The position numbers were made by a program, and so were the translations under genes. Source: Polyangiaceae bacterium (GTDB lineage Bacteria; Myxococcota; Polyangia; Polyangiales; Polyangiaceae). Taken from it: a DNA stretch of 23,857 bases. Within the stretch, counting starts at the first letter, position 1, and each line of letters starts with the position of its first letter. Location of the stretch: positions 1 through 23,857 of the forward strand of contig JAICTU010000077.1 in assembly GCA_025936205.1 (NCBI GenBank), given 5' to 3'. Below the pieces are notes generated by a model, which ran no database searches, was not told where the DNA came from, and saw nothing but the letters and a program-made list of their open reading frames with translations. This document shows positions 1-6,752 of this stretch, piece by piece.

Positions 1-1
1 C

Positions 2-688
2 GCGGTGCTCGAAGCCTACTCCAACGAGTCGATCGACGACTACTACTGCCTGGGCGACACCGTGGGCTACGGAGGCTCGCCCAACGAGTGCTCCGAGATC
101 GTGCGCGAGATCGCCAAGGCCACGATCCTCGGCAACCACGACGCTGCCGTCGCGGGGCGCATGGACTACTCGTACTACTACGAGGCCGCTCGCCACGCGC
201 TCGACATCCACTCGGCGATGCTCGCCGACGAGAACCTCGAGTGGCTGAAGAGCCTGCCCTATCAGATCAAGCTCGATCAGATCGGCGTGCATCTCTGTCA
301 CGGCTCGCCGGTGCGGCTCGAGGAGTTCGAGTACATCTTCGCGCCCGAGCAGGCGCGCGAGTGCCTCTCGATGTACAACGAGCTCGGCCACATCACGCTG
401 ATCGGCCACTCGCACCTGTGCAAGGTGTTCGCGCTCACGCGCGATTCGGTGGAAGAGCTGCCGCCGATCGACTTCGATCTGGAAGACGGTAAGAAGTACA
501 TCGTCAGCGTCGGTTCCGTGGGCCAGCCGCGCGACTACGACAACCGCGCGAGCTACACGGTGTACGACTCGAACAAGAAGCGCTTCGAGTTCAAGCGCGT
601 CGAATACGACATCGAGACGGCGGCGCAGAAGGTGCTGAAGGCTCGCCTCGAGCGCAACTTCGCGCATCGTTTATTCATTGGCGTTTAA
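2..688 (+). CDS. Metallophosphoesterase, calcineurin-like family (5' end missing)
   Basis: Partial gene: the frame is open from the first bases, and the usual N-terminal metal-binding D-x-H-x-N motif must lie upstream. The remaining 228 residues carry the family motifs in order: GDTVGYGG, GNHD, CHGSP and GHSH, which supply the Asp, Asn and His ligands of a two-metal phosphoesterase site. The pattern fits the YfcE/diadenosine-tetraphosphatase-like subgroup of small cytoplasmic phosphodiesterases. The exact substrate cannot be read from the sequence. The GTG at 5 lies inside the conserved domain and is not a credible start. The TAA stop sits at the centre of an 18-bp palindrome. The next gene is convergent. 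Confidence 0.88.
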   Translation, partial: AVLEAYSNESIDDYYCLGDTVGYGGSPNECSEIVREIAKATILGNHDAAVAGRMDYSYYYEAARHALDIHSAMLADENLEWLKSLPYQIKLDQIGVHLCHGSPVRLEEFEYIFAPEQARECLSMYNELGHITLIGHSHLCKVFALTRDSVEELPPIDFDLEDGKKYIVSVGSVGQPRDYDNRASYTVYDSNKKRFEFKRVEYDIETAAQKVLKARLERNFAHRLFIGV

Positions 689-695
689 ACGCCAA
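678..695. terminator. 18-bp perfect palindrome over the stop codon, candidate bidirectional terminator
   Basis: TTGGCGTTTAAACGCCAA reads the same on both strands. As RNA it gives a 6-bp stem (TTGGCG/CGCCAA) with a TTTAAA loop. It contains the TAA stop of the phosphoesterase and lies 26 bp before the end of the convergent rhomboid gene. There is no clear U-tract on either side, so the terminator role is an inference from position. Confidence 0.4.
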
Positions 696-720
696 GTGGC
701 TGTTGATCGGCGTCTGAGCT

Positions 721-1521
721 TCAGTCGTCGCTATCATCGGCGTCATCCTGGGTGGGACGGCGGCGCCGGCGGCGCCAGCGCGCCCCCGTGCCGGTGCCGG
801 TAGCCGCGACCGGCACGCCGCTCGTCAGCGGCCGAAAGCCCTGCCAGCGCCGCGGCGAGAGCTGCTTTCGTCCCAGGAACGCGCGCGTCAGAGCCAGGCC
901 ACTGATGAAGCCACCGAGGTGCGCGAACACGGCCACGCCGCCCGCGTCCGCGCCGAGCAACGCCTCGCTCAGCGTCATGAACAGGTATTCCGCGGCGATC
1001 ACCCAGGCAGGAAACACCGGAAAAAGTCCGATGAAGAAGATCAGCAGGGTCAGGTTCAGGGTGACGATCGGTGCCTTCGGGAACAACAGCAGGTAGCCCG
1101 CCATCACTCCGAAGATGGCGCCCGACGCGCCCACCACCGCGGTCTGGCTGTGCACGTCGACGCCGACCTGCAGCAGCGCCGCGGCGACCCCGCACAGCAG
1201 ATAGAAGCCGAGATAGCGTGCATGGCCCAGCACGTCTTCCAGGTTGTCACCAAAGATATGCAAGAAGAGCATGTTGCCGGCCAGGTGCACCCAGCCGCCA
1301 TGCATGAACATGCTCGTGAAGACCGTGAATGCCTCGCCCACGGGATCGGCCACGATGCGCGTGGGGACGAGCCCGTAACCGGGCACCAGCCACCAGGCGC
1401 CGCCCGAGATGCTGGGCCAGGTGTAGAGGAAGACGACGATGTTCAGGGTGATCAGCCCATAATTGACGAACGGGACCCGCTGCGTCGGGTTCTCGTCACG
1501 TATGGGGATGGGAAAGATCAT
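721..1521 (-). CDS. Rhomboid family intramembrane serine protease
   Basis: A polytopic membrane protein of 266 residues that should cleave transmembrane segments of other proteins inside the membrane. Visible motifs are HLAGNMLFLHIFG (residues 79-91, with the oxyanion-hole His and Asn), GASGAIFG with nucleophile Ser133, and HLGGFISG with catalytic His201. These make the complete Ser-His dyad. About six hydrophobic helices are visible. The tail is Arg-rich then Asp-rich and is probably cytoplasmic. I chose the ATG at 1521 because MIFPIPIRDENP is the usual rhomboid N-terminus and an AGGA lies about 9 nt upstream. The frame also extends to a TTG at 1614, adding 31 unconserved residues. It converges on the phosphoesterase and diverges from the lipoprotein gene. 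Confidence 0.9.
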   Translation of the reverse strand: MIFPIPIRDENPTQRVPFVNYGLITLNIVVFLYTWPSISGGAWWLVPGYGLVPTRIVADPVGEAFTVFTSMFMHGGWVHLAGNMLFLHIFGDNLEDVLGHARYLGFYLLCGVAAALLQVGVDVHSQTAVVGASGAIFGVMAGYLLLFPKAPIVTLNLTLLIFFIGLFPVFPAWVIAAEYLFMTLSEALLGADAGGVAVFAHLGGFISGLALTRAFLGRKQLSPRRWQGFRPLTSGVPVAATGTGTGARWRRRRRRPTQDDADDSDD

Positions 1522-1671
1522 CCAGACCAGTCCTGGCGGGGCGTCGGCACCAGACGACGAGTCGCGGGTCCGAGTCAAGCTGGAGCCTGTTTTCTCGGGG
1601 GTGCTTTGCGACAATGAAACCCTCCGCCCGGATACTTGAGCCTCTTCCTTCCTGGGATTAGTGTTCAGGGG

Positions 1672-2166
1672 TTGAGCACACGAGCGACATCCGCAGGGGC
1701 CTTGCTACTGGCGCTGGCGACCGGCTGCGCGGCTTCGAACTTTGACGGCAAGGTGTTTCGTCAAGGCAACGTCTCGTTCCGGCTGGCGCAGGTGCCGGCG
1801 GGCTGGCGCCAGATCGAGATCACGGACACAGCGCTCGCCTTCCGCGACGACGCGCGCGAGACCACCGTGGCGATCAACGGGCGCTGTGGCCGAGATGCGG
1901 AAGACGTGCCGCTGAAGTCGCTCACGCAGCACCTGTTCCTGCAGTTCACCGATCGGCAGCAGGAAGAGCAGCAGCTGATCCCGCTCGACGGGCGTGAGGC
2001 GCTGGAGACGCAAATGGTGGCCAGGCTCGACGGCGTGGAGAAGCACTTTCACGTCGTGGTGCTGAAGAAAGACGGCTGCGTGTACGACTTCCTCCAGATC
2101 GCCAACGCGCGTCAGGACCCCGAGCAGTTTCGAAGCTTCGTCAACGGCTTCTCGAGCGCGAGCTGA
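1672..2166 (+). CDS. Putative lipoprotein preceding an MlaE permease
   Basis: I do not recognise a named family. The protein begins with a short signal peptide and a lipobox (ALATGC), so it should be lipidated at Cys19 and anchored to a membrane. The roughly 145-residue mature domain (FRQGNVSFRLAQVPAGWRQI onward) looks like a compact alpha/beta fold. Its stop TGA abuts the ATG of the MlaE-like permease with no gap, so the two are almost certainly cotranslated, and a role in envelope lipid transport is inferred from that. The start is uncertain: TTG at 1672 gives the cleanest lipoprotein signal, but TTG at 1636 in the same frame would add 12 residues, and neither has a strong ribosome-binding site. 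Confidence 0.75.
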   Translation: MSTRATSAGALLLALATGCAASNFDGKVFRQGNVSFRLAQVPAGWRQIEITDTALAFRDDARETTVAINGRCGRDAEDVPLKSLTQHLFLQFTDRQQEEQQLIPLDGREALETQMVARLDGVEKHFHVVVLKKDGCVYDFLQIANARQDPEQFRSFVNGFSSAS

Positions 2167-3018
2167 ATGGTCGCTTCTTCGCCCACCTCCGTGCCGCCGC
2201 CGAGCGCGCCGCGCTCCTGGCGAGTGCCGCCACCGCCGCCCACCACGCGCGCGCTGGGCGCGCTGAGCGCGTTCGTCACCCAGCTAGGCGAGGTGTCGAT
2301 GCTGATGGCGAACTGCGTGAAGGCGCTCTTTCGCAAGCCGTTCGAGGGGCGCGAGATCATCCGCCAGTTCGAGTCACTGGGCGTGGCCTCGCTGGGCATC
2401 GTGGTCGTCACCAGCTTGTTCATCGGCATGGTGATGTCGACGCAGTTTGCGTTCGGCCTGCGCAAGTTCGGCGGCATGGAGTACACAGGCCGCGTGGTGG
2501 CGCTGACCTTTGCGCGCGAGCTCGCCCCCACGCTCACGGCCGTGATCGTCGGCGGCCGCATCGGCGCCGGCATGACCGCCGAGATTGGCGCCATGGCGGT
2601 GACCGAGCAGCTGGAGGCGATCCGCGCGCTCGGCGCCGATCCGGTGAAGAAGCTGGTCTTGCCGCGGCTGATCGCGGCCACCTTCGTGCTACCGATCGTG
2701 GGCACCTTCGCGCTGATCCTAGGCTTCACCGGCGCCATGATCATCACCGACGCGCAGTTCGGAATTCCGGCGGCGTTCTTCTTCCAGAGCGCGCTCGATC
2801 AGCTGGTCTTGATGGACTACCTGATGGGGCTGTTCAAGACGCCGTTCTTCGGCGCCATCATCGCCCTGCTCGGCTGTCACTTCGGCATGATGACGCGCGG
2901 CGGTACGGCGGGCGTGGGCCGCAGCACGACGAAGACGGTGGTAGCGATCTCGATCGCGATCCTGATCGCCGACTTCTTCCTGACGAAGCTCGTCTTCATC
3001 TTCTGGGGTATCGTCTAG
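2167..3018 (+). CDS. mlaE: MlaE-family ABC transporter permease (lipid transport)
   Basis: 283 residues. After a Pro-rich N-terminus the protein follows the MlaE permease pattern: an amphipathic interfacial segment (KALFRKPFEGREIIRQFESLG), a first membrane helix (LGIVVVTSLFIGMVMSTQF), then the signature FARELAPTLTAVIVGGRIGAG followed by MTAEIGAMAVTEQLEAIRALG and the coupling region DPVKKLVLPRLIA. Three further hydrophobic helices follow to the C-terminus. Family members form the inner-membrane core of an importer or exporter that moves phospholipids or related lipids across the envelope, with an MlaF ATPase and an MlaD MCE protein. Those partners are not in this window. The gene starts directly after the stop of the upstream lipoprotein gene, which suggests translational coupling. 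Confidence 0.9.
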   Translation: MVASSPTSVPPPSAPRSWRVPPPPPTTRALGALSAFVTQLGEVSMLMANCVKALFRKPFEGREIIRQFESLGVASLGIVVVTSLFIGMVMSTQFAFGLRKFGGMEYTGRVVALTFARELAPTLTAVIVGGRIGAGMTAEIGAMAVTEQLEAIRALGADPVKKLVLPRLIAATFVLPIVGTFALILGFTGAMIITDAQFGIPAAFFFQSALDQLVLMDYLMGLFKTPFFGAIIALLGCHFGMMTRGGTAGVGRSTTKTVVAISIAILIADFFLTKLVFIFWGIV

Positions 3019-3084
3019 CCTGTAGCCACCCCTCGAAGCGCGAAGACGCCCTCATTCCAGCCCTGGCGTCTGGGCACAAAATAG

Positions 3085-3174
3085 AGGCCCGCCACACCCG
3101 CTTCCCACTACCGTTGCTCCCTTCCGGGCCTGGCGGGGTTCGCGGTGCGCTGTTGACGGACCCGGGGCGGACCT
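3085..3174 (-). ncRNA. ffs: Signal recognition particle RNA, small (4.5S) type
   Basis: On the minus strand the hallmark SRP apical domain is visible: GCCAGGCCCGGAAGGGAGCA (complement of about 3115-3134), containing the GGAA tetraloop and the asymmetric loop that binds Ffh. The ends pair: AGGTCCGCC at the 5' end (3174-3166) against GGCGGGCCT at the 3' end (3093-3085), nine pairs with one G-U. The length of about 90 nt fits the bacterial small SRP RNA, a single long hairpin without an Alu domain. A weak T-rich run (TCTATTTTG) follows the 3' end. The RNA works with Ffh in co-translational membrane targeting. The exact ends are estimated from pairing. Confidence 0.87.
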
Positions 3175-3388
3175 TAGCTCAGCCTGGGTACACCACCAAG
3201 GCTCAATTTCGATGGCACGCGTGCCCGCGCGACATACGCACTGCGGCAGCCGGCCTCGGCGAGCTCATGCCAGCGGGCCGGAAGCGCTGCCCATCGCAAA
3301 AGGCGCTGCGCCAGGGCTCTGACACCTGCTAAGTACTCGTCGCGTCGAGCGCCGTGCCCTTTTTCGCGCTCGCCGGCGGGATCCGATC
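3175..3388. other. Spacer with no recognised gene
   Basis: This holds the upstream region of the SRP RNA (minus strand) and of the following plus-strand gene. I see no convincing ORF or terminator. A stretch around 3174-3190 resembles a tRNA D-arm but no tRNA can be folded from it. Confidence 0.5.
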
Positions 3389-4168
3389 TTGCCCCCTCAC
3401 GACTATCTCAAGCCGACCGCGGGCGGACGTGCATGGGCGCAGGCGCGCTTCGTGCTCTCGGCGCTCGGCGTCTCGGTGGCGATTCATTTCGCGCTGCGCG
3501 AGCCGTGGTTGGGCGTGCTGCTGGTGAGCTTGGCGATCGCCTTCGGCGTGCCGCAGCTGCGGGCTCGGCAGCGGCTACGCCAGCTGCTCAGCTCCGGCAA
3601 CCTGAACGCGATCCTCGAGCTGTGGAACGACGCCATCGACGGTCTGCCCCATTACCGCACGGTGGGGCCACTGATCCGCGCCACGGCGCTCGCCGCCCAC
3701 GGTCTGACCGAGCGCGCGCGCGGTGTGCTCGACCGCGCGGAGCGCGGACTGGCGTGGGAAAACGCGCTCGAGCATCGCCTGTTCGTGGAGACGCTGCTCG
3801 ACTCGTTCGAGGGCCGCCGCCTGCAGGCGCTCGATAAGGCTCGCGCGCTGCGCGTGCTGCCGCTGCCGGCATCGCCCTGGGCCAAGAGCCGCGCCACCGT
3901 GCTGCGCAGCGCCGCCGGCGCCCTGGCTCGCGCCTTTGCCCACTGTCCCGAGCAGGGAGACGCCGCGCGGCTCTCCGCCGCTGCCGACCATCACCCGCTC
4001 GTGCACTGGGCGATGCGCTATGCGCTCGCGGTGTTGCACATTGATCAGGGCCGGCGCGACGAGGCGCTGGCGCTGGTGCGCACCGCCCCAGTCTGGCCAG
4101 AGGGCAGTGCCTTCAACGCCTTCCAGCAAGAGATCGTCGAACGCGTCGGACGCCGTTACCGCGCCTGA
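3389..4168 (+). CDS. Hypothetical membrane-anchored helical-repeat protein
   Basis: 259 residues, no family recognised by name. Two hydrophobic segments near the N-terminus (about residues 20-37 and 41-57) should anchor it in the inner membrane. They are followed by a basic stretch (RARQRLRQLL). The rest is a chain of amphipathic, Ala- and Leu-rich helices of TPR-like character, for example AALAAHGLTERARGVLDRAERG and YALAVLHIDQGRRDEALALV, which suggests a protein-interaction scaffold. The start is a TTG with GGGA upstream. Upstream lies the SRP RNA on the other strand. Downstream, 80 bp away on the same strand, is the DUF3047 gene. Confidence 0.7.
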   Translation: MPPHDYLKPTAGGRAWAQARFVLSALGVSVAIHFALREPWLGVLLVSLAIAFGVPQLRARQRLRQLLSSGNLNAILELWNDAIDGLPHYRTVGPLIRATALAAHGLTERARGVLDRAERGLAWENALEHRLFVETLLDSFEGRRLQALDKARALRVLPLPASPWAKSRATVLRSAAGALARAFAHCPEQGDAARLSAAADHHPLVHWAMRYALAVLHIDQGRRDEALALVRTAPVWPEGSAFNAFQQEIVERVGRRYRA

Positions 4169-4248
4169 GCCGGCGGGCGCCGACGCCGGGGATCTGCCCC
4201 CGAGATCTTGACCTCGCGCCCTGTCTTACCCAGAAAGGGAATACGCTC

Positions 4249-5019
4249 GTGGACTCGCGCGCACTTTGGGTGAAACGCCGGCTGGGCGTGCTGGCGCTGG
4301 TCGCGATGTGTGTGCAAGTAGGATCGTCGGTGCAGGCAGCGCCGCCGCCTCAGGCTGCTGCCTCTGCGCCCGCGCAGGCTTCCGCCGCGCAGGCTTCCGC
4401 CGGGCGAGAGGCGGGGGTGAAACCTGCTGCTCCCGGCGTGGTGCGCGCCGATCTGGAGCGCTGGCGCATCGTCGACAGCCAGTCGGGCCCGGTCAACTAC
4501 TACTCGCTGCAGCGCGACGCCGGGCGCCTCTTCCTGCGCGGTTCTTACCAGCCACCGAACAAGAAGGCCGTGCTCGGCTTCGAGGTGCCGGAGAAGAGCC
4601 GCGAGCGCCTGCACCACCTGGAGTGGAGCTGGCGCGCCGTCAAGCTGCCGGTGCAGGGCGACGAGTGCACCAAGAACAAGGGCGACTCCGCTGCCGTCCT
4701 GTATGTGACCTGGCGGCGCTTTCTGAAATGGTACTCGCTGAAGTACGTGTGGAGCACCACGCGCCCCGCCGGCACGATCTGCGATCGGCGCCGCAACACC
4801 TTCGTCGCGCAGGACACGGTGGTGCTCCAGAGCGGCGGCCCCACGGGCGTATGGAAGCGCGAGTCCGTGGACCTGACGCACGAGTTCCGCAGCCACTTCG
4901 GCGACGGTGACGAGCACGCGGACGTGCCGCCGCTGATGGGGCTGGGCTTGATGACGGACGGCGATCAGACCAAGACGGAGAGCACGGGCGACTACTCCGA
5001 TTTCGTGCTCAGCCCCTGA
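4249..5019 (+). CDS. DUF3047 family secreted protein
   Basis: 256 residues. The N-terminus is a signal peptide (VKRRLGVLALVAMCVQVGSSVQA) followed by a low-complexity Ala/Pro/Gln linker. From about residue 65 onward it follows the DUF3047 pattern: ERWRIVDSQ, then LEWSWRAVKLPVQG, the AAVLYVTW and Y.LKYVWS strands, and near the end LMTDGDQTKTESTGDYSDF. DUF3047 proteins are beta-sandwich-like envelope proteins of unknown function. The GTG start has AAGGGA about 8 nt upstream. The final TGA touches the TGA of the convergent FHA-GGDEF gene, together forming TGATCA, so no separate terminator fits between them. Confidence 0.83.
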   Translation: MDSRALWVKRRLGVLALVAMCVQVGSSVQAAPPPQAAASAPAQASAAQASAGREAGVKPAAPGVVRADLERWRIVDSQSGPVNYYSLQRDAGRLFLRGSYQPPNKKAVLGFEVPEKSRERLHHLEWSWRAVKLPVQGDECTKNKGDSAAVLYVTWRRFLKWYSLKYVWSTTRPAGTICDRRRNTFVAQDTVVLQSGGPTGVWKRESVDLTHEFRSHFGDGDEHADVPPLMGLGLMTDGDQTKTESTGDYSDFVLSP

Positions 5020-6315
5020 TCAACGCTGCACGACAAAGCCTTCGGCCACGACCCGGCCGCGGCCGGCCTGCTTGGCTTCGTACAGGCGCTGATCGGCGAG
5101 GTGGATGAAGGCGTTGGACGTGGTGTCCTTCAGGCAGGCGAGCGAGGCGCAGCCCACGCTCACGCTGACCGAGAGCGGCGGTGTGCCGACGAAGACATGG
5201 TCGGCGATGGCGCGGCGCAGCCGCTCCGCGGCGCGCGCGGCGCCCTCCAGCGGTACCCCGCGCAGCAGCACCGCGAACTCCTCGCCGCCGTAGCGCGCGA
5301 GCACGTCCTCGGTGCGCAGGCTCTGATGGCAGGCGTGGGTCAGGCCGCGCAGCACGCGGTCGCCCTCCAGGTGCCCGTATTGGTCGTTGATCTTCTTGAA
5401 GTAGTCGATGTCGAGCAAGAGCAGGGAGAGCGCCGCCGCGTGCCGCTTGGCGTAGGCCAGCTCGGACTCGAGCCGCTCCGCGAAGTGCCGGCGATTGAAG
5501 GCACCCGTCAGCGGATCGCGCACGCTGCTCTCGTACAGCTCCTCCAGCAGGTTCTTCTGGTGCTCGTCCATCCAGCAGAAGCGCAGCGTGGCCACGGGCC
5601 CGACGCGGATCAGATCGCCCTGGCGCAGCTGCGCGGCGGTGATCGGCTTGCCCCACAGGAAGGTGCCGTTCTGCGAGCCCAGATCCTCGAGCACGTAGTT
5701 GCCCTCGGTCCAGCAGATGCGCGCATGCTTGCGACTCACGCCGTCCTCGGCGAGATGTAGGTCCGCCTGCGGGCTACGGCCGATGGTCAGCTGCTCGCTC
5801 GCGAGCGAGATCACGCGGCCGGCGCCGGGCCCGTCGATGCGCGTCAGCGTGCCGCCCAGCTCGCTGCTGGCCTCCGGGATCGGACTGGGTGAGGTCGCAG
5901 GCATCGACTCGGGCCGTTGCGTGGGCGGGCCCTGACCATCGCTCCAGCTCGGCATCGGGTGCAGCGAGAGCGCGTGCTGGATCTCGTGCTCCTCCTGAGC
6001 CACGCTGTGCTCGATCACGAGCGTGCCCGGCGGGGGGCGCACCGCAGGCATGCGCGGCGCCGTCGGTCGATTCAGATACCCGAAGAGCACGGAGCCGCTC
6101 GGCGCCTGGCTCTCCACCACCAGTGCCCGCAGACGGCTCAACGAGTCCGCACCGGGGGGTCCCGGCGGCTTCGGCTTCGAGCCAGGTCTCTTGGGCTCCA
6201 CCAGCAAAGCTACGGGCAAATTCGCGAGTGGTAAAGTGCCCCAGCGGGGTGCCTCGTGCACACGCGCGAGCGCGGCCACGACAGCCCGTATCTGGAGCGC
6301 TCTGTCATGAAACAC
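5020..6315 (-). CDS. FHA domain diguanylate cyclase (GGDEF)
   Basis: 431 residues, predicted soluble. A 155-residue Pro-rich N-terminal region of unknown role is followed by an FHA domain (about 158-246; GRSPQADLHL, SRKHARI, SQNGTFLWG), which reads phosphothreonine on a partner, and a GGDEF domain (about 262-425). The catalytic motif is GGEEF (343-347). RTED (334-337) lies five residues before it, so the inhibitory I-site RxxD is intact. The enzyme should make c-di-GMP from two GTP, with output tied to a Ser/Thr-kinase substrate through FHA. The GTG start at 6315 has AGGG upstream but overlaps by 9 bp the ATG of a divergent lipoprotein-like gene. Met89 (6051) is an alternative start. Confidence 0.92.
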   Translation of the reverse strand: MFHDRALQIRAVVAALARVHEAPRWGTLPLANLPVALLVEPKRPGSKPKPPGPPGADSLSRLRALVVESQAPSGSVLFGYLNRPTAPRMPAVRPPPGTLVIEHSVAQEEHEIQHALSLHPMPSWSDGQGPPTQRPESMPATSPSPIPEASSELGGTLTRIDGPGAGRVISLASEQLTIGRSPQADLHLAEDGVSRKHARICWTEGNYVLEDLGSQNGTFLWGKPITAAQLRQGDLIRVGPVATLRFCWMDEHQKNLLEELYESSVRDPLTGAFNRRHFAERLESELAYAKRHAAALSLLLLDIDYFKKINDQYGHLEGDRVLRGLTHACHQSLRTEDVLARYGGEEFAVLLRGVPLEGAARAAERLRRAIADHVFVGTPPLSVSVSVGCASLACLKDTTSNAFIHLADQRLYEAKQAGRGRVVAEGFVVQR

Positions 6316-6752
6316 CAGACCCTCGTTGCCGCCTTCTGTATCGCTGCGGGCTGTACCTACAACGAGTACAAGAGCTACTACACGACGCCGGAAGAGGGCA
6401 CGCTCGGTGGATCGGACGCGGGCGTCTGTTCCGCGTCCGGGTGCGCGACTAGGTGGGCGCCGTTTCGCTGGTCGCGTACGTGGAGAGCGGCGACCACTTC
6501 GCTCCCGAGCAAGGCTTCGCGCCCGACGCCGCCGGCAGCTACGTCACTCTGAACTCGGACTCGGGCTGGCAAGACGCGGGGATCGATCTGGCGCAGATGC
6601 CGGAGTTTCGCGCGCCGAGCTGGATCGACATCGACGCGGGCGGCGGCACCGCCGGAGCAGGCTTCGATCCGCGCATCAGACCACGATCGCGTTCGCCTGG
6701 CTCCGCTCGGAGAGCAGGTGCTGAATGCGCTGCACCAGCTCGTCACCACTGA
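6307..6752 (+). pseudogene. Small lipoprotein gene, apparently split by a frameshift
   Basis: An ATG at 6307 with GGAG 9 nt upstream opens a typical lipoprotein start: a short hydrophobic signal, then AAGC and TYNEYKSYYTTPEEG. Around 6430-6455 that frame turns into Arg/Trp-rich non-coding-like sequence and stops at 6552. One frame over, directly after a TAG at 6450-6452, natural-looking protein begins (VGAVSLVAYVESGDHF and onward through SWIDIDAGGG) and stays open to 6752. The simplest reading is one gene of about 140 residues broken by a -1 shift, either a real mutation or a sequencing error. No slippery heptamer is visible. The last ~77 bp overlap the end of the convergent kinase gene, so the true end is unclear. 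No family is recognised. Confidence 0.45.

Noticed and set aside
3174..3250. tRNA-like segment (TTAGCTCAGCCTGGGTA)
   Set aside because: It resembles a tRNA D-arm, but there is no matching acceptor stem, anticodon stem or T-loop GGTTCGAATCC-like sequence.
3114..3332. 72-residue plus-strand ORF
   Set aside because: It overlaps the SRP RNA on the other strand, has no ribosome-binding site and no protein-like composition.
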